This document shows, in pieces, positions 55,198 to 64,000 of a stretch of 64,000 bases of DNA. Position 1 is the stretch's first letter, and every line of letters starts with the position of its first letter. The stretch comes from Methylobacterium terrae (GTDB lineage Bacteria; Pseudomonadota; Alphaproteobacteria; Rhizobiales; Beijerinckiaceae). A program made the position numbers and the translations under genes. The stretch lies in NCBI RefSeq assembly GCF_003173755.1, contig NZ_CP029553.1, positions 2,368,501 to 2,432,500 on the forward strand, written 5' to 3'. The notes under the pieces are model-generated. The model did not search any database, was not told the DNA's origin, and saw only the letters and a program-made list of their open reading frames with translations.

Positions 55198-55475
55198 CGG
55201 TATCGGTACGCTGATGCGCAGAGCGAGGTCGTGCAGAGAGGTTGCCGCGTGCTGGATCGTTCAGTGGGTGTCACGCCACCTTTCGCCACGAAAGCTGCGC
55301 TTAGCTAACTCCAGGGGTGGAATGAGACGCTGAACAGAGGGTAGGGATGCTTCTTTGTATCGGCAGCTCAACGCTCCCGCTGTTGCCGCCTACGTGGCGG
55401 ACGTATTCGACGGCGCGCCCCGCGCGATCGACGAACCGCCCGAGCCCTCGCGACATGTCGGCAAACGGCAGGCTC

Positions 55476-56341
55476 TCAGGCCGCCGCGCGGCCGGCCATC
55501 CGCGCGCTCCGCGGCGCCTCTCCCGCCGTGGAGCGCACTTCCTCCGCCTCGCGGCACAGAAGCTCGGCGAGCACCCGCGCCCGCTCGGCCCAGTGGTCGC
55601 GCTCGGCGCACAGGGCCTCGATCCGGTCGCGGCCGACCGCCAGGGCGACCTGAAGCTCGTCGACCTCGGCCGACAGGGCATGCGCCCGGTCGCGCTCGCG
55701 GGCGAGCGCCGTCCTCAGGACGGGGAGCGCCGCGGATCCCGGCTCCGGCACAGGGGCCGCCGGCGAGGACGGGGATGCCTCCGGCGGGGTGCCGCCGGCA
55801 GCGATGCCTCGGCCGGGATCGGACGGGCGGGCGTCGCCACGGACGCGGCCGAGGGCGCGGCCCCGGTGACCGGGACGGGCACCGCCGCGACCGGAGCGGC
55901 CGCGATCGGGGTGCCCTCCTCCTCCAGCACCAGGCCGTGCAGCATCGCGAACACCCCGTCGCCGTCGAGGCGGGTGAGGTCGAAGCCGCTCTCGGCGGCG
56001 AGCCCGCACCACAGGGCCTGCCCGCGGGCGGACTGGCCGACGAAGGCCATCGACCAGTCCGGGAAGCCGCGGGCCTCGACCGGGCCGCATTGCAGCACCG
56101 TGACGTCGCCGTGGCGCTCGTCGCGCTGGATGCGCTCGAAGGTGTCCTCCACGCCGGTCCGCGGCCCCTCCAGCACCTGCGCGAAGGCGCCGCCGTTGAA
56201 CATCAGGGCGCCGGTGACGCCGACCCGGCGGTTGTTGGCCTGCGAGGCGGCGAGGATCCGGCGCACCGCCGCGGTCACCTCGTGGTCGGGGCCCTGGAGC
56301 AGGTTCTTGCTGGCGTAGACCAGGCGGTACAGGTCGCTCAT
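55476..56341 (-). pseudogene. BLUF photoreceptor with coiled-coil tail, frameshifted
   Basis: The N-terminal BLUF domain is intact (LYRLVYASKNLL with the tyrosine, ASQANNRRVGVTGALMF with Asn, AFAQVLEGP with Gln, FPDWSMAFVG). A central linker rich in Ala/Val/Pro leads to a break at about 55800. Beyond it the other frame encodes a good coiled coil (LPVLRTALARERDRAHALSA, VDELQVALAVGRDRIEAL) that ends at 55476, while the original frame turns Arg-rich and stops at 55715. Repaired, about 288 residues. The start overlaps the GGDEF-EAL stop (ATGA), so light sensing and c-di-GMP turnover are coupled. Confidence 0.75.
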
Positions 56342-58107
56342 GACGGATCGCTCACGGGTGGAGTCCGGGGAAAGGGGGAGCCGGCGGCGAGGAGGCGCAG
56401 GAGGTCGTCGGGGGGCAGCGGCTTGCTGATGAGGTAGCCCTGCACGTCGGTGCAGCCCTCGGCCCGGATGCGGCGCAGCTGCTCGGCGGTCTCGACGCCC
56501 TCCGCCACCGTGGTCATGCCGAGGCTGCGGCCGAGGCCGGCGATCGCCCGGATGATCGCCTCGCCGTCGGCCTTGTCCTCCATGTCGGAGACGAAGGAGC
56601 GGTCGATCTTGATCTTGTCGAAGGGGAAGGCGCGCAGGTAGCTCAGGGACGAGTAGCCGGTGCCGAAATCGTCCATCGACACCCGCACGCCGAGCGCCCG
56701 CAGGCGATGGAGGGTGTGCAGGGTCTTCTCGTTGTCCTGCAGCAGCACGCCCTCGGTGATCTCGATCTCGAGCCTCGATGCCGGCAGGCCGGCATGGCTG
56801 AGCGCCGACACGATGGTCTCGACGAGGCGGTCGCTCTTGAACTGGGCCGGCGAGACGTTGACGGCGACCGAGAGCGGCCGCGGCCAGGAGGCGGCGTCGC
56901 GGCAGGCCTGGCGGATCACCCACTCGCCGATCGGCACGATCAGGCCGATCTCCTCGGCGAGCGGGATGAAGTCGAGGGGCGAGACCAGGCCGCGCTCCGG
57001 GTGACGCCAGCGGATCAGCGCCTCGCACCCGACCAGGCGCTCGTCGGCGAGGTTGAGCTGCGGCTGGTAGTGGAGCTGGAACTCGCGCCGGGCGAGCGCC
57101 TGGCGCATGTCGAGCTCGAGGCGCCGGCGCGCCTGCATCCGCGCGTCCATCGCCGGCTCGAAGAACCGGAACGTGCCCCGCCCGTCGAGCTTGGCGCGGT
57201 AGAGGGCGAGGTCGGCGTTCTTCAGGAGCCGGTCGGCGTCGTACCCGTCGGCCGGCGCGAGGGCGACGCCGACGCTCGCCCCGATCGAGAGCAGCTGGCC
57301 CTCGATCATGTAGGTGCGGCCGACGAGGTCGACGACGCGGCGCGCCAGCGCCTGAGCCTCGTCGGGCGCGGACACGCCGGCCTGCAGCACCACGAACTCG
57401 TCGCCGCCGATCCGCGCGACGGTGTCGCCGGCCCGGACCATCGAGCGCAGGCGGTCGGCCACCTTGTGCAGGAGCGCGTCGCCGACCGGGTGGCCGAGCG
57501 TGTCGTTGACCGGCTTGAAGCGGTCGAGGTCGACGAGGAGCACCGCGCAGCCCTCGCCGGTGCGCTGCAGGCGCCCGAGCGCGGCGTCGAGGTGCTCACG
57601 CAGCTGCAGGCGGTTGGGCAGCCCGGTGAGCGGATCGAGGCGGGCGAGGTCGTGGGCCCGGCTCTCCGCCGCCCGGCGGGCGCTGACGTCCTCCAGCACC
57701 AGGGCGACGCCCTCGTCCGGGACCGGGTGCATCTCGACCTGGACGCTGTGGCCGCCGGCGGCCACGTCGAGCACGGCGCGGGCACCGAGGCGGGTGACGA
57801 TCTCGCGGATGGTAAGGCCGGAACCGGCGCGGGCGAGGCGCAGGAGACGGCGCAGGGACGGCGCGCCGTCGAGGCCGAGCCGGGCCAGCAGCGCCAGGGC
57901 CGGCCCGGTGCAGACGGCGACGCGACCCCGCGTATCGATCATCAGGAAGCCGTGCCGGACGGCATCGAGACCGCGGGCGAGGCGCGGCGTCGCGGCCCGA
58001 CCCGGCCCGTCCGCACGGGGGCGCCCGCTGTCCGGGGCGAGATCCGGCGAGAGACCCGGCGAGAGACCCGGCATGCAGCGCAGCGCGGCGGAGGGGAGGG
58101 CGGTCAT
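56338..58107 (-). CDS. PAS-GGDEF-EAL c-di-GMP enzyme
   Basis: A 589-residue cytosolic protein: a PAS-like N-terminal domain (about 45-145, HGFLMIDTRGRVAVCTGPAL), a GGDEF domain with intact GGDEF and the RAGD inhibitory site, and an EAL domain with CEALIRWRHP, NVSPAQFKS, EITEGVLLQ, DDFGTGYSSLSYL, KIDRSFV and AEGVET. All key residues for both synthesis and hydrolysis are present, so the enzyme may be bifunctional and switched by its sensor or by the BLUF protein encoded downstream. Confidence 0.92.
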   Translation of the reverse strand: MTALPSAALRCMPGLSPGLSPDLAPDSGRPRADGPGRAATPRLARGLDAVRHGFLMIDTRGRVAVCTGPALALLARLGLDGAPSLRRLLRLARAGSGLTIREIVTRLGARAVLDVAAGGHSVQVEMHPVPDEGVALVLEDVSARRAAESRAHDLARLDPLTGLPNRLQLREHLDAALGRLQRTGEGCAVLLVDLDRFKPVNDTLGHPVGDALLHKVADRLRSMVRAGDTVARIGGDEFVVLQAGVSAPDEAQALARRVVDLVGRTYMIEGQLLSIGASVGVALAPADGYDADRLLKNADLALYRAKLDGRGTFRFFEPAMDARMQARRRLELDMRQALARREFQLHYQPQLNLADERLVGCEALIRWRHPERGLVSPLDFIPLAEEIGLIVPIGEWVIRQACRDAASWPRPLSVAVNVSPAQFKSDRLVETIVSALSHAGLPASRLEIEITEGVLLQDNEKTLHTLHRLRALGVRVSMDDFGTGYSSLSYLRAFPFDKIKIDRSFVSDMEDKADGEAIIRAIAGLGRSLGMTTVAEGVETAEQLRRIRAEGCTDVQGYLISKPLPPDDLLRLLAAGSPFPRTPPVSDPS

Positions 58108-58526
58108 GGGAGGCGTGTCGGGCTCCGCGGGGGACGCCGTCTCGGCGCGGGTTCGATACTGGATAGGACTATATTGCAGCGCTTAATGCTTCGTCTCTCC
58201 GGGCGATCAGCCGGAAGAACCGGTGCCAGGTCTCGCGCCGGCCGAGCATCGGCCGGGCGGTTTCACCGCCGCACGGGATCGTAACGGCGCAAGAGACGAC
58301 AAGCTCCGCCGTGGTCTCGGCGCATACCTAATGCTTCGTCATCGCGCGATGGTCGATGGAGCGGCGGTGCCGGCGGCGCGGAATCAGGGCGCATCGGGGA
58401 GGTGCGGAGCCCGCGACCCTCCCCGCCGGGATCTCGTCACGCGGTACGGCGGTGCGGATCGGACGTGGCACGAATTTCTTCCCCCGCCGCCTTGCGCGAC
58501 GGGGGCGGGGAGAGGTCGGCGCATCG
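58108..58526. other. intergenic, promoter region of GGDEF-EAL operon
   Basis: About 420 bases without a gene. AT-rich TACTGGATAGGACTATATTG near 58158 may be the promoter of the minus-strand GGDEF-EAL operon. The word TAATGCTTCGTC occurs twice, at 58184 and 58329, in the same orientation. Confidence 0.4.
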
Positions 58527-58559
58527 TCGGGCCGGGAGGGCGCCGCCCTCCCGGCCCGA
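58527..58559 (-). terminator. hairpin after catalase-like gene
   Basis: Fourteen-base-pair stem TCGGGCCGGGAGGG with a five-base loop just beyond the stop of the minus-strand peroxidase gene; no T tract. Confidence 0.7.
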
Positions 58560-58565
58560 CGCGGC

Positions 58566-59543
58566 TCAGTTCGAGCGCCGCGACAGCGACACCGCGTAGG
58601 CCGGCGAGCGGATCGCGAACATCGGGTCGTCGGCCGGGCCGGCGATGCCCTCGGGCAGGTCGACCACCGGCTCGAACGTCGCGGCGTCGCAGGTGGCATC
58701 GGGCTCGATGCCGGCGATCGCCAGGGTGCCGAGCGTGCGGGTCTTGCGCCCCTCCGGCAGGTCCGCGGTGACGTCGGTGGTCGGGTCGCCCGGCTCGGGC
58801 AGGATCGCCACGAGGTCGAACTTCGCCGGGCCCCGGGCCAGCCGCTCCTTCAGCTCGTCGGCGTAGAAGCTGTCGGGCTTGGCCTTCAGCTCGTCGTCCG
58901 ACAGCGTCGCCTTGTCGGCGGCGACGAACGTGAGCCGGGCCTTCGTCGCCTCGCCCTTGGCGTTGGTCAGCGTGTAGGTGTGCACCGCCCAGTAATCGGT
59001 GCCCGCGAAGCTCGCCGGCACCGGCCGCGCGTTGAGCCACGCGGCCTGGCGGCCGGTCTCCGGGTTCTTCGCCGCGAAGGCCTTGATCTTCTCCGGGTCC
59101 GGCTTGCCGTCCGGCCCAGGCGCCCGGACCTGCAGGAACTCGAGCAGCTGCGCCGGGGTCCTCGTCGAGAAGACCGGCGCGGAGATGATCACGAAGGTCA
59201 GGTCGCCGGCCGGGTCCTGCATCCGCATCGCGAAGCCGCGGGTGGTCGGCTTGGTCTTGTCCGAGATCTTCGGGTTGCCGCCGCCCATCGAGAAGCGGGC
59301 GGTGACCGGCACGGCCTTGGCGAATTGCGGCGCCTTCGACAGGCTCGCCGCGTCGGCGGCGGGCGTGAAGGTGCCCTTCAGGCAGACGCCCTTGGCGCCG
59401 CTCGCGCGCACGCCCTTGTGGTCGCCGCTGAGGGCGAATTGCAGGGCGACGATGGCGCCGGGATCGACTTCCTCGGCCGGGGCGGGCGCGGCGAGGGAGG
59501 CCAGCACGGCGGCGCTGGCCAGGACGGAGAGGGACCGGATCAT
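58566..59543 (-). CDS. secreted catalase-family (SrpA-type) peroxidase
   Basis: A 325-residue periplasmic heme protein: signal peptide (about 1-23, APAEE) and a minimal catalase domain. The distal His lies in SGDHKGVRASGAKGVCLKG, and the proximal R-x-x-x-Y heme ligand in RSPAYAVSLSRR near the end. These mini-catalases usually act as organic peroxidases. No cytochrome b561 partner gene lies next to it, although one is commonly found. ATG 59543 begins the signal peptide. Confidence 0.87.
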   Translation of the reverse strand: MIRSLSVLASAAVLASLAAPAPAEEVDPGAIVALQFALSGDHKGVRASGAKGVCLKGTFTPAADAASLSKAPQFAKAVPVTARFSMGGGNPKISDKTKPTTRGFAMRMQDPAGDLTFVIISAPVFSTRTPAQLLEFLQVRAPGPDGKPDPEKIKAFAAKNPETGRQAAWLNARPVPASFAGTDYWAVHTYTLTNAKGEATKARLTFVAADKATLSDDELKAKPDSFYADELKERLARGPAKFDLVAILPEPGDPTTDVTADLPEGRKTRTLGTLAIAGIEPDATCDAATFEPVVDLPEGIAGPADDPMFAIRSPAYAVSLSRRSN

Positions 59544-59657
59544 GGGGGCGTTTCCTCGGGATTGCCGAGGGTGACTTTGAATTGCGCGCAACTTTCTTGC
59601 AAGACTAATTCCAATCGGTGTCCGGACCGTTTCCGATCCGCACGCCGCGCGCCCGGA

Positions 59658-60902
59658 TCAGGCGGCCCCGCCGCGCGACCGTCGCAACGCCGCGACCGCC
59701 GTCGCGAGGCGCCGCATTCCCTCGTCCAGCCGCTCCGGCGGGTTGAGGGTGAAGTTGAGCCGCATGCCGCGCCGGTTCGCTCCCGTCGCGTCGAAGACGC
59801 TGCTCGGCGAGAAGCAGATCCCGGCCGACAGCGCGTGGGGCAGCAGCGCGTCGGTGTCGAGGGCGGGGTCCTTCGCGACCGCCCAGACGAACATGCCGCC
59901 GACCGGCACCTCCCAGTCGAACCAGTCGGAGAGATGGGCCGAGAGCGCGGCGCAGAGCGCGTCCCGGCGGCTGCGGTACAGGGCGACGAGCGCCGGCCGG
60001 ATCTCGTCGACGAGCCCCGACTCGATCGCCGCGAGCGCGACGCGCTGGGTCACGCCGCTGGTGCACAGGTCCGAGCCCTGCTTGGCGAGCGTCAGCGCCT
60101 CGATCATCGCCGGTGCCGCGACGACCCAGCCGACGCGCAGGCCCGGCGCGATCTCCTTCGAGAGCGTACCCATGGAGATCACCGGGCCGGCATAGGGCTC
60201 GCCGGGTGCGGCTTGCGCCGAGAGCTCGATCAGCCGCGGCAGCGCCGCGCCGTCGTAGTGCAGCGTGCCGTAGGGATCGTCCTCGACGAGCCAGGTCCCG
60301 GTCCGATGCGCCGCCGCGACGAGGGCGCGGCGCGTGGCGAGATCGACCATCCGGCCGGTGGGGTTCGAGAAGTTCGGCACCGCGTAGGCGAATTGCGCCC
60401 CCGCGACGGCCTCGAACGGGTCGAAGCCCGGCGCCTCCAGCACGAGGTTGCGGAACGACGGCGCGCGCGGGCGCCAGGCATCGAGGGCGCCGAGATAGGT
60501 CGGGTACTGGCCGGCGACCAGGCCGCCGTCCTCCAGCAGCACCTTGCCGATCAGGTCGAGGCCCTGCATCCCGGAGGTGGTCACCAGCACGTTGTCGCGC
60601 GTCAGCGGCAGGGCCGGGGAGCCGAAGCGGCGCGCGAGGGCGTCGCGCAGGGCCGCCAGCCCCTCGACCGGGCCGTAGCTCAGCACCTCGTCCGGATGCT
60701 CGGCCACCGCCCGGCGGGCGAACTCGGCGAGCCGCTCGGTCGGGAAGATCGTCGGGTCGGGCAGGCCGCCGGCGACGTTGATCAGGCCGGGGATCGCGCC
60801 GGCGGCGAGGAACGTGCGGGTGATCTGGTTCGTCGTGCCCATCCACCGGGCGAAGGCCGGCCGCGTCGCGGTGCTGGCGGGCAGGGGGGAGGACGGCGCC
60901 AT
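59658..60902 (-). CDS. PLP-dependent aminotransferase (class I/II)
   Basis: A 414-residue aminotransferase of the 2-aminoadipate/MocR-like fold: VAGGLPDPTIFPTERLAEFA, the substrate loop YAVPNFSNPTGRMVD, EDDPYGTLHYDG, and the PLP lysine in MGTLSKEIAPGLRVGW. No DNA-binding domain is present, so it is an enzyme rather than a MocR regulator. It lies downstream of the dipeptide transporter ATPase and could act on imported amino acids. Confidence 0.87.
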   Translation of the reverse strand: MAPSSPLPASTATRPAFARWMGTTNQITRTFLAAGAIPGLINVAGGLPDPTIFPTERLAEFARRAVAEHPDEVLSYGPVEGLAALRDALARRFGSPALPLTRDNVLVTTSGMQGLDLIGKVLLEDGGLVAGQYPTYLGALDAWRPRAPSFRNLVLEAPGFDPFEAVAGAQFAYAVPNFSNPTGRMVDLATRRALVAAAHRTGTWLVEDDPYGTLHYDGAALPRLIELSAQAAPGEPYAGPVISMGTLSKEIAPGLRVGWVVAAPAMIEALTLAKQGSDLCTSGVTQRVALAAIESGLVDEIRPALVALYRSRRDALCAALSAHLSDWFDWEVPVGGMFVWAVAKDPALDTDALLPHALSAGICFSPSSVFDATGANRRGMRLNFTLNPPERLDEGMRRLATAVAALRRSRGGAA

Positions 60903-61011
60903 CGAGGTCGGCTCGCGGGTTCGGGGATGAGGGACCGGGAATCACCGCCCGGGCCGTTCCGACCCTCTACCACCGGATGCGGGCGTTCGCCGTGCGATCT
61001 CGTCCCGCCCC

Positions 61012-62625
<1,614 letters not shown>

Positions 62626-62733
62626 CTCTGCCCCTTGGATGCCCGATCATTCAGGCCGTTCGTGCCGTATCGTCCCTACCCGGAACGGGATGGCTGAGCG
62701 TTCCGGGATCGCGGTGCCGGGCGGTCCGGCCTC

Positions 62734-64000
62734 TCAGGCCGCGGCCTTCCGCCCGGCCAGGACCGCCGGCCCGGTCTCGCCGAGGTCGAAGAACAGCCCC
62801 GCCATCAGCCCCAGCGCCTCGCGTGTCGGCGCTCCGAGCAGGTGCTCGTCCGGCGCGTGCTGCGAGCAGGCCGGGTAGGAATGCGGCACCCACAGCGTCG
62901 GAAGCCCGAGGATCTCCGAGAAGGCGTCGTTCGGCAGCGAGCCGCCGAGGTTCGGCAGCAGGGCCGGGCGCTTGCCCGTGCTGGCCTCGATCGAGGCCAG
63001 CGCCCAAGCCACCCACGGATCCTCGACCGGCAGGCGGGTGGCGCGGAAGACCTCGGTGCGGGCCTGCCGCACCTCGACCATCGGGAAGCCCTTGGCGTCG
63101 AGGTGCCGGCGGATCGCCGGCAGCAAGTTCTCCCAGTCGGTGCCGACGACGAAGCGCAGCTGCATCGTCGCCTTGGCGGAGGGCGGCACGGCGTTCTGCG
63201 GCCCGTCCGGGTCGCCGCACTTGAAGGCCAGCACCTCCAGGGTGTTCCAGCCGAAGACCCGCTCGGCCGGGGAGAGGCCGGGCTCGCCCCAGCCCTCGTC
63301 GATCGCCGGGGCGTTCGGGTCGCCCCCGACCGTGATGTCGGCGAGGGCGGCGCGCACCCCCTCGGGGATCGGCGGCGGGCGGAACGCGTCGAGGAGGATG
63401 CGACCCTGCCCGTCGACGAGGCTCGCGATGGCGCTCGCCAGCACCGTGCCGGGGTTGCGCAGGAGCCCGCCCCAATTGCCCGAATGGTGGCCGCCCTCGC
63501 GCAGGTCCACCACCAGCTCGAAGGTGTAGCCGCCGCGGGAGCCGAGGAACATCGTCGGCCGCGCGGCCTCGATCCGCGGCCCGTCGGAGGCGATGAGGAG
63601 ATCGGACTTGAGCGCCGGGCCTTCCGCGCGGCAGACCTCGCGCAGGCCCGGCGAGCCGGCCTCCTCGCCCATCTCGATCAGTAGCTTGACGTTGAAGCCG
63701 AGCTTGCCGCCGCGGGCCTGCATCACCGCCTCGAGGGCGCCGAGGTTGATCAGGTGCTGGCCCTTGTTGTCGGCGGTGCCGCGCCCGTACCACCGCTCGC
63801 CCTCGACCACGACCTCGAGCGGGTGCAGCCCGGCGCGCCACTGCTCGGGGTAGTTCCGCACCGTGTCGCCGTGGCCGTAGGTGAGCACCGTCGGCAGGTC
63901 GTCGCCCTCGTGCCGGGTGGCGATCAGGAACGGTCCCTGGCCCGCCTTCGGGTTCTCGACGATCCGGGTCTCGAAGCCGAGCCGCGTCGCCAGCGGGATC
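62734..64000 (-). CDS. M20 family metallopeptidase (5' end outside window)
   Basis: At least 422 residues, continuing past the right edge. It is an M20 zinc peptidase with the His-x-Asp of YGHGD, the second metal-ligand region RGTADNKGQHLINLGA, the catalytic EMGEEAGS and the dimerisation domain (MFLGSRGGYTFELVVDLREG). Near the end, VPHSYPACSQHAPDEHL supplies the final histidine. It precedes the dipeptide ABC ATPase on the same strand, so peptide or acyl-amino-acid use is the likely role. Confidence 0.9.
   Translation of the reverse strand, partial: IPLATRLGFETRIVENPKAGQGPFLIATRHEGDDLPTVLTYGHGDTVRNYPEQWRAGLHPLEVVVEGERWYGRGTADNKGQHLINLGALEAVMQARGGKLGFNVKLLIEMGEEAGSPGLREVCRAEGPALKSDLLIASDGPRIEAARPTMFLGSRGGYTFELVVDLREGGHHSGNWGGLLRNPGTVLASAIASLVDGQGRILLDAFRPPPIPEGVRAALADITVGGDPNAPAIDEGWGEPGLSPAERVFGWNTLEVLAFKCGDPDGPQNAVPPSAKATMQLRFVVGTDWENLLPAIRRHLDAKGFPMVEVRQARTEVFRATRLPVEDPWVAWALASIEASTGKRPALLPNLGGSLPNDAFSEILGLPTLWVPHSYPACSQHAPDEHLLGAPTREALGLMAGLFFDLGETGPAVLAGRKAAA

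Larger units (their letters stand above)
54857..55475. other. intergenic with large palindromes
   Basis: About 620 bases after the cassette. No frame has clear protein character. It contains two near-perfect palindromes (listed separately) and from about 55200 a stretch that could be the remnant of another gene. The first 100 bases probably end the cassette transcript. Confidence 0.45.

Noticed and set aside
55200..55475. Possible transposase remnant after the palindromes
   Set aside because: Short frames have no recognisable transposase motif, and no terminal inverted repeats or target duplications could be matched.
59658..60902. MocR-type transcription regulator
   Set aside because: The aminotransferase domain starts at the N-terminus with no winged-helix domain in front.

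Overview
The window is high-GC DNA (coding regions clearly above 65 % GC by eye) from an alphaproteobacterial methylotroph. A Methylobacterium-type genome fits best. It carries most of the tetrahydromethanopterin (H4MPT)/methylofuran formaldehyde-oxidation island: fae, mtdB, mch, the four-subunit formyltransferase/hydrolase complex (fhcB-A-D-C), the RFAP synthase mptG, and the usual uncharacterised partner genes (two ATP-grasp ligases, CitG-like, HisA-like, hydantoinase-like, DUF447, DHPS-like, MfnE-like kinase, MfnB-like synthase). An ABC-transporter locus of the type associated with PQQ-dependent alcohol oxidation sits among them.

Layout. 0.2-9.8 kb is housekeeping: an atypical Nramp-family transporter, a CatB-type acetyltransferase, maeB malic enzyme, a membrane diguanylate cyclase, lptA/lptC, RNase D, a ComEA-like HhH protein, rpmF and an orphan BrnA-like antitoxin. 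10-15.6 kb (minus strand) holds a YVTN beta-propeller, an MxaD-like SRPBCC protein and the DUF447, DHPS-like, kinase and MfnB-like genes. 15.7-21.3 kb (plus strand) is the PQQ-associated ABC locus: binding protein, beta-propeller, cupredoxin, small secreted protein, ATPase, permease and a further secreted protein. 21.4-25.8 kb (minus) is fhcBADC. 26-33 kb (plus) is mptG, mtdB, ATP-grasp, mch, ATP-grasp, citG-like and fae. 33-35 kb holds the HisA-like gene and the hydantoinase-like gene, transcribed divergently. 35-46 kb is mixed: BLUF photoreceptor, Rieske oxygenase, DUF3597, potF/ridA, a degenerate higBA locus, pnp, rpsO and a YciF-like ferritin-fold protein. 46-64 kb is accessory: sulfotransferase-like protein, beta-barrel protein, two MFS transporters, a four-gene glycosyltransferase / acyl-CoA dehydrogenase / PIG-L deacetylase / NodS-like methyltransferase cassette, a GGDEF-EAL plus BLUF operon, catalase-like peroxidase, aminotransferase, a dipeptide ABC ATPase and an M20 peptidase cut by the window end.

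Working together: Fae condenses formaldehyde with H4MPT, MtdB oxidises the methylene adduct, Mch hydrolyses methenyl to formyl, and FhcABCD passes the formyl group through methylofuran to release formate. MptG and the small partner genes make the two cofactors. The PQQ-linked ABC locus probably supports the periplasmic alcohol dehydrogenases that supply the formaldehyde.

Two observations stand out. First, fae ends in TAG but stays open in the same frame for 34 more codons, encoding a ten-proline run and a short amphipathic end, and the hairpin terminator follows the second stop. Second, the 51-55 kb cassette resembles the functional logic of lipo-oligosaccharide (Nod-factor-like) synthesis but uses unrelated or distant enzymes. 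Separately, at least eight otherwise conserved genes (mtdB, pnp, GST, higA, higB, a GlsB-like gene, a receiver-like gene, a BLUF gene) carry frameshifts or an early stop. So many, including pnp, points to sequence error, although real decay is possible for the toxin-antitoxin locus.
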